The notes under the pieces: generated by a model | What the model was told of the DNA's origin: nothing | Databases searched by the model: none | The model's input: the letters and a program-made list of their open reading frames with translations, nothing else | Source: Acanthosepion pharaonis | Taxonomy: Eukaryota > Mollusca > Cephalopoda > Sepiida > Sepiidae | Reading direction: 5' to 3' | Assembly: GCA_903632075.3 (NCBI GenBank) | Contig: CAHIKZ030005207.1 | Span: 322,001-386,000 of the forward strand | Length of the DNA stretch: 64,000 bases | Program-made: the position numbers and the translations under genes | In this document: one piece after another, positions 1 through 9,125 of the stretch | Numbering within the stretch: the first letter of the stretch is position 1 | Layout: each line of letters begins with the position of its first letter

Positions 1-412
1 ACAAATAATGATAATAATGAAAGGAAATAAATATTTACAACTTACGTTATTATAAAACTTCTTTCTGCTTTGATATGCCAACTGTAGTTTCCTGGAAATA
101 AAATAAAAAGAATATTTCAGAAACATAAACATATTATACAATGATATCATCAAGAGAATTTATTAATGGAGTAAATTTAATTTAAAATTCCTGAGGAAGA
201 AAATATCAAATTTTCCCAATATAAAACTGGAAAGAAAAGAAAAGTAACACTTATACAACCTTGAGGACGTGTCAGATATTTTTAATTTTGGAAAAGTCTG
301 CAGGACATTCTTATAAATGTATGTATTGGACAATATATATTTAAACATTCACCACACCAGAAACCAAGAAAATGGTCCAAAATAATAGAAAAAGTAAACA
401 AAAATCCTCATT
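1..412. other. AT-rich stretch, nothing recognised
   Basis: No gene, repeat family or RNA was recognised here. The short open frame on the minus strand near 163-348 has no family-like motif and is typical of AT-rich background. Confidence 0.6.
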
Positions 413-775
413 TGTTTCTGAATTTCTAGGATGAGAAAGTATCATTATTTAAATTATTTGCAGTTATCCTCATCTTTTTTGTTATTATCACAACGTTTCG
501 GCTTTCTGGGATGAGGAATTATCATTATTTCCATTATTTACAGTCAGTCTAATATACTCATCTTTGTTGTTGTTATTACAACTCTTTGACTTTCTGCAAT
601 GAGGAATTATCATTATTTATATTATTTGCAGTCAGACTAATGTCTGCATCTTTGTTGATAAGGAGATTAGTCTGTTAGTAACATTAAAAAATGTCACCTG
701 GATCAACAAACACCTGTTGAAGGGCAGAACAGTTAAAAAGTTGTGATAATAACCACAAAGATGAGGACAATAAGC
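413..775 (-). repeat. ~80-90-bp tandem repeat, 3 degenerate units (family T tail monomer)
   Basis: Three units start at the phrase ATGAG(A/G)AA at about 431, 511 and 599. Each continues through ATCATTATTT, a CTCATCTTTGTTG-like core and ACAACGTTTCGGC-like sequence. This is a diverged reverse-complement version of the monomer arrayed at 1319-1685, 5815-6425 and 30838-31790. A further fragment with AAAGATGAGGACAATA lies near 757-775 in the opposite orientation. Confidence 0.7.
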
Positions 776-1318
776 ACAATCTTATCATAATTTAGCACTT
801 AACCTTTCTTGCAATTGATTATATAGTTAGGTATAAGAAAATTATTTGAATCTTCTGGCAGAAGATGATTTGTGTTGGAGGAAGCTATGTGACTGCATCC
901 CCAAGTACACTGGAGAGGCATTACAGTCCATATAGTGCAGCCACAGTAGTAGTAGTAGTAGTAGTGGGCATGCCTAGGGCTGAATTTTGAATTCAGCGTT
1001 GTCTTTTGCCGAGGCTAGTTGCCCTATTAAGGCTAAAGTATCTAGTCTACTCAGCTATTTCACCTACAACTGGTAGAATGGATTCATGCCTTTTTCAAGA
1101 GTATAAAAGCAAAGTGAACAGCATTAGACAGAATTTGAACCCAGATTGCAAATTTTATTTTCTATAATTCTTATCATTATGCCTACTGTACCTCCCTAAA
1201 CTAAATAATTAGAAACACTCAAGTTCCATAGACTAAATGTGGGGTATGAGACCATATATTTGTTCACATATTTTATAATTTATTAATATAAAATTATTTT
1301 ATTTGCACTATTTATATC
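776..1318. other. Unassigned stretch with an (AGT)n microsatellite at 943-965
   Basis: The only clear structure is a short run of AGT triplets at about 943-965. The segment 1075-1170 (GGATTCATGCCTTTTTCAAG and GAATTTGAACCCAGATT) faintly resembles the minus-strand body of the 5S/tRNA SINE found at 15718-16094, but it is too diverged to call. Confidence 0.5.
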
Positions 1319-1685
1319 ATTTGGACTATGGCAATAACGATGAGGACAACAGTCCAAACAATGTAAATAGTGTAAATAGTTACAATACCTCATCTGAGAA
1401 ATAGAGAGAGATGTTGAAGGTGAATATGGCAATAAAGATGACAAAAACAGTCCAAACAATGTAAATAGTATAAATGAGAAATAGAGACAGATGTTGAAGG
1501 TGAATATGGCAATAAAGATGAGGAAAACAGTCCAAACAATGTAAATAGTGTAAATAGTTACAATACCTCATCTGAGAAATAGAGACAGATATTGAAGGTG
1601 AATATGGCAATAAAGATGAGGACAACAGTCCAAACAATGTAAATAGTTACAATACCTTATCTGAGAAATAGAGACAGATAAAAAA
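1319..1685 (+). repeat. ~98-bp tandem repeat, about 4 units
   Basis: The word AGTCC of the unit recurs at about 1351, 1449, 1529 and 1627, giving spacings of 98, 80 and 98. The 80-bp unit has lost an internal segment. Each unit reads GATGAGGACAACAGTCCAAA, then GTAAATAG, then CCTCATCTGAGAAATAGAGA. The array is the same family as 5815-6425 and 30838-31790. The minus-strand open frame across it is a by-product of repetition. Confidence 0.85.
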
Positions 1686-2375
1686 TCCATTTCAAAATTA
1701 CTGTGTTTATGTTTCTGCTACAAGAATGAAGCTAGCTTGCAGAAATAGATTCAAACAAGTCCCAAGAATTGTGCATTCCTTAAAAAAGGTAATTGACCTC
1801 TGATTTATCAGGATGATCACCTGTGGTTTCTTTGGCGATAATTGGTTTCCTTGATAAAAAAAAAGAGGATATGGGTTCAATTCCTATCAGAGGCACATTT
1901 TTATTTTATAAGAATTTTTGATCTAGGACAGTTGATATTAATCTCACTGTTTAAGAAAATATGAAAAACAACTTTTTAGTGTACTTGCTAAAAATAACAT
2001 TTATAGTAAGAAGGAATAATGTCGGATTTTAAAAAAATCCATTTCGAGATAGCTGTTCAATATGGCAAGAATTAATTGCGCATATGGAATCAATAGTTTC
2101 AATCAAATCCGAATCAGGTTTGCGTTTTCCTGGGTTCTATTTCTGGGAATCGGAAATGATAAAGTTCTTGAAGTGATTCTAAAAAAGAATCTTGACTGTG
2201 TGAAGCCATTAGCTTTTAAAATTTTGTTATCTTAAATATTCTTATATCATTTTATATTCAACGTTAATTTCTAACCCAAAATTTTTGTGAGTAAAACAAT
2301 TAAAATTTGTATACTGACCCTTCAGCATACCTGCAAAAGTAGGTATACAGTAAGTTGATATTTTATTATTGATAT
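1686..2375. other. Unassigned; possible tRNA-like relic at 1797-1895
   Basis: A 7-bp pairing (CCTCTGA near 1797 with TCAGAGG near 1889) encloses a B-box-like GGGTTCAATTCC and a CAGG/CCTG hairpin. At about 98 nt it is too long for an ordinary tRNA, and I see no convincing anticodon arm. It could be a degenerate tRNA-derived SINE head or chance. Nothing else was recognised. Confidence 0.25.
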
Positions 2376-2402
2376 GTTATATATATATATATATATATAT
2401 AT
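2376..2402. repeat. (TA)n microsatellite, left flank of fold-back
   Basis: Pure TA dinucleotide run. It forms the left partner of the (TA)n-rich tract that begins at 2889, with the 2467-2888 fold-back between them. Confidence 0.95.
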
Positions 2403-2466
2403 GACATGTCTGATTGAATAAATTACAGACATTATGTCTGCTAATTTTTAACAAAATCCATTCATA

Positions 2467-2888
2467 CTCATGAATAACCTTCCATGTATTGATGTTAAAA
2501 GATAAGAGAAATGTGCTATTGCTGTTTAAATTCCTTTTATTTTGATTTCCCAAGTACTTTCAATCTTTAACCAAGATCATCTCCAAGGGTGCAAGTGGTA
2601 CCAAACTTTATCTTGTTCATTAGTATAAGTATTTATATAAAGATAAAGCGTTTTTATCCATTACTGTGATTTTTTTAATATGCTTTTTAATGAAAAACTG
2701 TTGACAACGTGCTGTGCATTCATTAAAACATGAAAAAATTATCTGTTATGGGTTTTGCACCCCTGAAGATGATCTAGGTTAAAGATCGAAAGAACTTGGG
2801 AAATGAAAATAAAAGAAATTTTAAACATAAATAATAGCACATTTCTCTCACATTTAACATCAATGCACGGAAGGTTATTTAGAGTAAA
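2467..2888. mobile_element. Fold-back (inverted-repeat) element with hammerhead-like core
   Basis: Two arms of about 125-130 bp (2467-2594 and 2755-2886) are imperfect reverse complements separated by a ~160-bp loop. Shared landmarks are AATAACCTTCC with GGAAGGTTATT, TTTGATTTCCCAAGT with ACTTGGGAAATGAAA, and ATGATCTNGGTTAAAGAT. The right arm contains a hammerhead-like core: GGGT/ACCC hairpin, CTGAAGA at 2763-2769, stem GATCT/AGATC, GAAA at 2788-2791. No ORF is present. (TA)n tracts lie on both sides. It may be two family members inserted head to head or a true fold-back transposon. Confidence 0.75.
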
Positions 2889-3360
<472 letters not shown>

Positions 3361-3521
3361 ATAACCATGTTTCAAAAATGGTTCAAAAAACTGTGTAGCG
3401 AAAAAAACATATTTTAAATCAATTAATTTATAATATTAATGCTCTGTAAATTTACATTGAGCACTATTTTGTAAAAATAAAATATCTATAAGAACACAGG
3501 ATTATATATCTTACTGTTCTT

Positions 3522-3526
<5 letters not shown>

Positions 3527-3571
<45 letters not shown>
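3527..3571. repeat. (TA)n microsatellite
   Basis: Uninterrupted TA run. The following sequence at 3591-3615 (GGCCTGAATGTCCGAGAAAT) resembles the inverted arms at 4557-4581 and 4682-4706. Confidence 0.95.
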
Positions 3572-3575
<4 letters not shown>

Positions 3576-3714
3576 TATTAAACAACATTTACCGGCCTGA
3601 ATGTCCGAGAAATTTTCATAGAAATAATTCGATGCAACTGATTACTAAGAGTAAAAGGAAACTGAGAAAATGTTATTGAAGAGAAAGGAAAATAAAATAA
3701 GTTAAAAGGAATGA

Positions 3715-3960
3715 ATGAATCTGAAATAGAGTTTCATAGGTGTAGACAGGTTCACCTATTGTCCAGTTCACACTTCTCCCCAGTCTTTCAAACAAGAGTA
3801 GAGGTTTATCCCTTGTTTTTTGTTTGGGATTGGATTTCTGGTTCCTTCTAAAGTCTCCTTCAACTCTATGCTTCTAACGTCTCCACCTAAGACTCTGAAC
3901 TCTTATTTACTATTTATTTATATGTTTTTTTTTCCAGTAGAAGTAGATTGTTTTGCCTAT
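3715..3960 (-). repeat. Dispersed repeat family G, minus copy
   Basis: The stretch with GTAGACAGGTTCACCTATTG, AGTAGAGGTTTATCCCTTG and GGTTCCTTCTAAAGTC is the reverse complement of sequence at 25590-25880 (AGGATAAACCTCTACTCCTG-like), and part of it recurs at 13835-13930. No coding motif is visible. Class unknown. Confidence 0.7.
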
Positions 3961-3983
3961 CACCCAGTTCACACATACTAAAG

Positions 3984-5002
3984 CAGGGGTTCTTAACTGG
4001 GGTTATCCATACCCCTTGGGGGTATGGTTTCAGATGACATACAAGTAGCTTTGTCAGTAACTCTACTATGATTCCATGCTTTGATTGCACAAAAACAACA
4101 ACAAATATCTCACTAGATTAGTCAAAGTCTGTTTTATTGTAGTCGAGATACTAAAAAAAAAACTTGTACATTTATGTTTTCTTCCTTCTCTTCCTTTTTC
4201 TTGTGTAATAAAACTGAATTATAACTTTATTTTGCTTTCAGTAAAAAAAAAATATAATAAAGTTATCAATGCTTATGGTTTTTTTTTCATGTTCTATTCT
4301 TAGCAATCCATATCTAAAGTACAGTAAATTCAAGTGATTGAAATATTTGGAAGACATACTGGCAAATAATAGGATTGGTGATAATTATTTTGACAGTCAA
4401 GTGAAGGTGGGTATGGGACCATATTGGACAATCCATTGGGGGTCTGGAATCATCAAAAGCTTAAGAACCTCTGATTTAAACATTATTTTTTATTGATATT
4501 TATATTTGAGCAGACGTTCATTTTATTTATTAAAAAGTATATTTATTTTTGTCTACCGACCTGAATATTCAAGAAATCTTATTTAAGCTAAAGATGCACT
4601 TTCCGGCCAGATTTAACGACAGTTCCCTCTGTTCAGCTGGACGCAGGTTTGAATCCTGGTGGAGAGAATCTATTTTACTTTAGAAAGATTTCAGGAATAT
4701 TCAAGCCGAAATGGAAGTAAATATGGTTTTCTTTCCTGCTATCTATTAATTAGCACCACACTGATCAGATGTCACAAATGGAAGAGAATTGAAACAGCCC
4801 AGCAGATACGAACATAAAACAGGTCCGACACATGATCTTGTAAAATCCTTCGTTGATCTGCATACAAGATTGTGAAAACGGGTTTATTGCTGCTTTTCCT
4901 TGCGACACTTGCCTAATTCACATCGTGGTGGGATTTGATAAATGGACCATATTGGACAATCCATTGGGGTGTCTGGAATCATCAAAAGGTTAAGAACACC
5001 TG
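3984..5002. mobile_element. Non-autonomous hAT-type DNA transposon with 8-bp TSD
   Basis: The left end is CAGGGGTTCTTAACT (3984 onward) and the right end, read on the minus strand, is CAGGTGTTCTTAACC (ending 5002). The flanks are a perfect 8-bp direct duplication, TACTAAAG at 3976-3983 and 5003-5010. An 8-bp TSD with short CAG-starting inverted termini is the hAT signature. The element is 1,019 bp and carries no transposase. Its 3'-terminal ~70 bp occurs twice, at about 4405-4474 and 4933-5002. The ~460 bp between them (with another small inverted repeat) looks like a later insertion or rearrangement. Confidence 0.85.
4555..4707. repeat. Small inverted repeat enclosing a Pol III B-box-like word
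   Basis: GACCTGAATATTCAAGAAAT (about 4559-4578) is repeated in inverse with a few mismatches at about 4684-4706. The loop contains GGTTTGAATCC, a good B-box match, next to GTTCAGCTGG, which is like a tRNA D-arm but too close for a true A-box spacing. It may be a MITE or a decayed tRNA-like SINE nested in the hAT element. Confidence 0.4.
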
Positions 5003-5010
5003 TACTAAAG

Positions 5011-5555
5011 GATAACTTTAAAGTTCACCTTCTGCAAATAATAGGAGAGACTTGGATTTTTAGCTTGACAGGGCAACCCATCTAACAAAAAGAAACCTCC
5101 TAATTCATAATCAGCAAGGAGAAGAGTGAGCTCTGTAAAGCTATCTTGCCCTCGCCACACCAATGGCTGTACTACATAGGGTACGTCAACAAGACTATTT
5201 TGAGTCATCACATTCTTGCGTAATTATTGCAGACTTTCTCATTCAGAGACATATGACATTTTCGAAAAACAATTTAATAATAAAACTGCGATATTTAAAA
5301 AATACATAATACAATTCACATGCACCCCCACCCACTGTCAAGTGAACGTTTCATATGTAATAAAACATTTTTGGTATATGATTTTCATGTTCATTTACAT
5401 TTATTATTGGTTGGATTTACTCACTGCTGTGACACAATTCTAAAACACAACAACCAATTTTCACATATCAATAATTTATTGTGTGTTTGGCTTATAGAAC
5501 TGTCCATGATAACTTTCAGGCATAATTTTGATGTTTTTTTAAAATGTTATGTCTG
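5011..5555. other. Unassigned stretch
   Basis: Overlapping short open frames occur (for example 5005-5211 minus and 5216-5589 plus), but none shows a family motif or codon bias. No repeat relation inside the window was noticed. Confidence 0.5.
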
Positions 5556-5750
5556 TCTGAATTTTTTTAAATCATTTCACCCGAAGTAAGGCAATAAAGC
5601 CACTAGGACACAAAGTGTTACTGAGTGTTAGAGAATATGAGAAAAACTACTATTAAGGAGAGAAGACAATAAAAGAACAAGAATTAAGAAGACAGAAGAT
5701 AACGACTGACATTGCATTTAAATTTTTGAAAATTTGTTGTGATTAAAAAC
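5556..5750 (+). repeat. Dispersed repeat family D, plus copy
   Basis: Shares ordered words with three other places: ATCATTTCACCC, GTAAGGCAATAAAGCCACTA, GAGAATATGAGAAAAACTA, TAAGGAGAGAAGACAA and GACTGACATTGCATTTAAAT. The other copies are at 21871-22065 (+), 25510-25590 (+, partial) and 41640-41965 (-). No coding capacity is seen. Confidence 0.65.
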
Positions 5751-5814
5751 CATCTACCATATTCTTGAATGTGATAAACTGTAAAAGACTATCTTCATTC
5801 CAGCTAGTCTACTA

Positions 5815-6425
5815 TTTACATTATTTGAACTATTGTTCTCATCTTTGTTGCCATAATTATTACAATGTTTCGGCCATTGTCTGCAGTGTACAATGGCTGA
5901 AATGTTGTAATAAATATGGTGACAAAGATGAGGACAATAGTCTGAATTATGTAAATAGTGTACATAATACCTCATCTCAGAAATATAGAGATACTGAAGG
6001 GCTGAAACGTTGTAATAAATAAGGCGACAAAGATGAGGACAATAGTCTGAATAATGTAAATAGTGTACATAATACCTCATCTCAGAAATATAGACAGATA
6101 CTGAAGGGCTGAAATGTAATAAATATGGAGACAAAGGTGAGGACAATAGTCCGAATAATGTAAATAGTGTACATAATACCTCATCTCAGAAATATTGGCA
6201 GATACTGAAGGGCCGAAATGTTGTGATAAATATGGCAAAAAAGATGAGGACAATAGTCCGAATAATGTAAATAGTGTACATAATACCTCATCTCAGACAT
6301 ATAGACAGATATTGAAATGCCGAATGTTGTAATAAATATGGCAACAAAGATGAGGACAATAGTCCAAGTAATATAAATAGTGTACATAATACCTCATCTC
6401 AGAAATATAGACAGATTCCAGCTAG
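5815..6425 (+). repeat. ~105-bp tandem repeat, 5 units plus partial
   Basis: The word AGGAC (in GATGAGGACAATAGTC) recurs at about 5931, 6036, 6140, 6247 and 6353, spacing 104-107 bp. Each unit carries CTGAAGGGC(C/T)GAAATGT, then GTAATAAATATGG, GACAAAGATGAGGACAATAG, GTAAATAGTGTACATAATAC and CTCATCTCAGAAATATAGAC. The left edge includes a reverse-oriented half unit near 5815-5900. The monomer equals the 3' tail of SINE family T at 25002-25482. Confidence 0.9.
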
Positions 6426-6445
6426 TCTATTTGTTATTTTTTTTC

Positions 6446-7757
6446 ACTTGTTTTATTATATAAAAAATTTTAATAATTTAACTATAACCTCCTTGAATCC
6501 ACAAGAAATATTTTCTGTGACAGTAAATGAACTTCAACAACTTAAGTTTTCACAGTTGTCTCTCCATGAGAAAGTTACAGTTAAGAAAAGAGGCCGGTCA
6601 AAAGTTGATATTCAAAAGTATCAGCCAGAAATTAGTAGCAACAAGAGGTATATTTGTAGATTTAATTCTGAATGGTACCAATGGAAAAGTTGGTTTTGCA
6701 TTTGGAAAGTGACAAATGCATTGTTTTGCTTACTGTGTTTGCTGTTTAAAGGTGATATAATGTGGATTAAAGACAGTTTTAGAAATATAAACAAAATGAA
6801 AGAAAAAAGTGAAAAACATGAGAAGTCAAAGAAGCATATTGAAAATGTCACTTTTAGGAAACGTAAATATTAAGGAGAAATTTAGTGGGGCGTACAGACT
6901 ATCAATCAATAAGCATGCCATGAAGGTTTTTTAACCTTCATGGATAAGCTCATTGAGCCATGAAATCTTATCCAAAATAATAAACTGTATTTTATTTTGA
7001 GGAAACTTTGAAACTCCCTTATCTGGACATAATGTAAAAGATGATTCAGTAAATCCAGGGATATTAAGAGAATTAATAAATTTTGCATCTAAATTAGATC
7101 CAGATTTGAAGAATAACTTAGAAACCATAAGGTTTTCAAAGGTGTTTCTCAGACCATTCAAAATGAGATATTTGGATGCTTGCTACAAATATAGCATAAG
7201 GAGATAAGGACAAAAATTAGGGGAGCTTCGTTTTTAGCCATCATGGCTGATAATAACATACGTTTTGGAACATACTCAAATGGTCATTGTTCTATGTCAT
7301 CTATAGAAGGAAGAAATAATTGAGCACTTTTGACTTATTTTTATTCCAGAAAATCAAACTGCAGATGGCATATCAAAATGTATTCTAGAACAATTAGACA
7401 TAATCTTTCAAGGAAATGGACAAAAACTGAAAGCTCAGGCATTTGATGGTTCAAATGTCATGAAAAGCAAAAAAAAAAAGAAAAAGAGCATTTCAAGCAA
7501 AAATAAAAGCAGTTTATAGTAGTGCACATTTCATTCATTGTTATGCACATCAACTTTATTTAATAAGGAGAAATGTAGCAAGTATTCCATAGAAAGCAAG
7601 GATATTTTTTCTAACATTTTGGCTATTCCAAAATTCTTCTTTAGATCACCACAGCATGTATCCATTCCCAAGAACCGTATGGATGTCCACATTCCACATG
7701 CATCCTCTATAAGGCGAAACTTTAAAATATGCACTGTGAACAGAGTTCATGAAAATT
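6446..7757 (+). pseudogene. Broken hAT transposase, ZMYM1-like with TTF-type zinc finger
   Basis: This is a relic of the N-terminal and central part of an animal hAT-like transposase related to zinc finger MYM-type protein 1. An open segment at 6448-6873 (141 codons) carries the TTF-type finger with FNSEWYQWKSWFCIWKVTNA and ALFCLLCLLFKGD, ending in EKHEKSKKHIENVT. After about 6860 the frame breaks repeatedly. Family-like phrases reappear in other frames: INFASKLDPDLK, ADGISKCILEQLDIIFQG (about 7362-7420), AHFIHCYAHQL (about 7521-7553), IFSNILAIPKFFFRSPQH, and VNRVHEN ending near 7757. The C-terminal dimerisation domain is absent because a LINE 3' end starts at the break. Such proteins normally bind element ends and catalyse cut-and-paste transposition in the nucleus; this copy cannot encode one. 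The family call rests on my recognition of these phrases, without a search. Confidence 0.85.
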
Positions 7758-8110
7758 TCCATGGTATGTATTCTGACCAACTACATTCCTCAGTCCTATT
7801 ACCCCTGGCCTTTACAACTGAGACTTGCCATGCAACGTACACAAGTGTGAATCATCCCTCAATTCCTGCTACATTCCTATAGTCAGAAGCAAGTTCCACA
7901 TGAAGAGCTTCTTCCCAAGAATGGATGCTTTGTAGAAGAGACTCTTGATAGGATGTTTTTCCCAATCTTGACTTCTTCAAGTCTAGGGTTAACTGCTGTC
8001 CTTCCTGCATAGCCCTATGAACGTCACTTCTTGCCCTTAATTATGCTCATACAAACACTACACAGTAACCATCTACCCTGAGTGGCTCTTGCGCCTTGTA
8101 TCGTATGATT
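7755..8110 (+). mobile_element. LINE family A 3' end, truncated
   Basis: The frame reads FHGMYSDQLHS, TCHATYTSVNHPS and then, across frameshifts, FFPRM and LLSFLHSP. The family A C-terminal layout is FHGxxSDEL ... FxRTxxLWNSLP ... F(P)xxYNL..FKS.VN. It ends at 8080-8105 with the family terminus GAGTGGCTCTTGCGCCTTGT. It directly abuts the broken hAT gene. Enzymatically dead. Confidence 0.75.
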
Positions 8111-8204
8111 ATTGCTCTTCTCGATTTCCTGTGTTTTGTTGTTCTAAGTAACTTTTCTGTCTTTACTATCCTTTTGCTTTTTTCCTAGCTATGCTATGTC
8201 CTAG

Positions 8205-8490
8205 CTTGTAGAAGTCAAATGACTTACCTGCTAACATGGCTGCCTTCATGTCTCTTTATAAAGGCAAGCCAGCCAATCTACCTTATTTATAGGAGAGTAC
8301 CTAATACAGCAGGTGGGTTGGTCCATTTTGCTAGAATGGACCTTCCCACCACATTTGCATGAGTGGGACTCTATTCACCCACGTATCTCTCGATCAAATC
8401 ACTCAGGAAAAATTGAACTTGAAGTGACTACACCAGTCTACTTGTGTGTCAGAACACTTGCAAGCTAACCAACATTCTACACCATCCATT
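8205..8490 (+). repeat. Unclassified dispersed repeat Q, plus copy
   Basis: About 280 bp that recurs in inverse at 47735-48005. Shared words are CAAATGACTTACCTGCTAAC, ATGGCTGCC, GGCAAGCCAGC, AATCTACC, TTATAGGAGAG, CACTTC(A)AG and GACACACAAG-like sequence. It contains a hairpin, GGTCCATT/AATGGACC, at 8320-8342 that is also kept in the other copy. Non-coding; may be a SINE or a MITE. Confidence 0.75.
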
Positions 8491-8584
8491 TTTACTCTAA
8501 TTTGTTAAGTAGGTCACTTACAATGTCTAAAATCCAAAGAAAAATCAGGTTTAAAATAAATAAACCCTAAACAGCAGCTATTTC

Positions 8585-9125
8585 CATGCCATGGGTTCTG
8601 GTGAACTACCTTCTGTTGTTCCACCACCCCTGACCTTTACAACTGGGACCCACCACATACACAAGGAAAGTATGAATCATCCCAATTCTCTTTGTATTCC
8701 ATTAGTAAGGAGTAAGTTCCATTTGGACAGCATTTTCCCAAGAACCATTGCTTTGTTGAACAGTCTCTTGCAAAGATGTTTTCCCAATTACTACAATCTT
8801 GAACTCTTTAACTCTTTTATCAAGAATTTTTAAATATATAGCAGAAACACCAGACCAAATATGGCATTAATATTCAATGCAGGGATGAATGTTAGATTTA
8901 TAAAGCCTAAGATTCTGGCAATGCAAAATTAGGAAAGATGGCCTGGAGAATTTAACACTCACAGGTCCTACTGAAGTGGAAAGTAGCAGGCGGACATTGT
9001 AAGTGACCATTATCTTTCCTGAATAGCACCATGAACTCCACTTCTTGCCTTTTCTTATCCTCATATAACATGATATACTAACATTCTACCTTGAGTGGCT
9101 CTTGGGACTTGTATTGTTCACTGAT
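8585..9125 (+). mobile_element. LINE family A 3' end with nested family B fragment
   Basis: Family A protein remnant at 8591-8833: PSVVPPPLTFTTGTHHIH, RSKFHLDSIFPRTIALLNS, RCFPNYYNLELFNS. The family A 3' UTR resumes at about 9000 (TTATCTTTCCTGAATAGC) and ends near 9090-9120 (GAGTGGCTCTTGGGACTTGT). A stretch of about 165 bp at 8835-8998 interrupts it. In one frame it reads RKDGLENLTLTG, the C-terminal phrase of a different LINE (family B here). The near-identical uninterrupted copy at 10985-11270 supports the reading that this stretch is extra. Confidence 0.75.
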
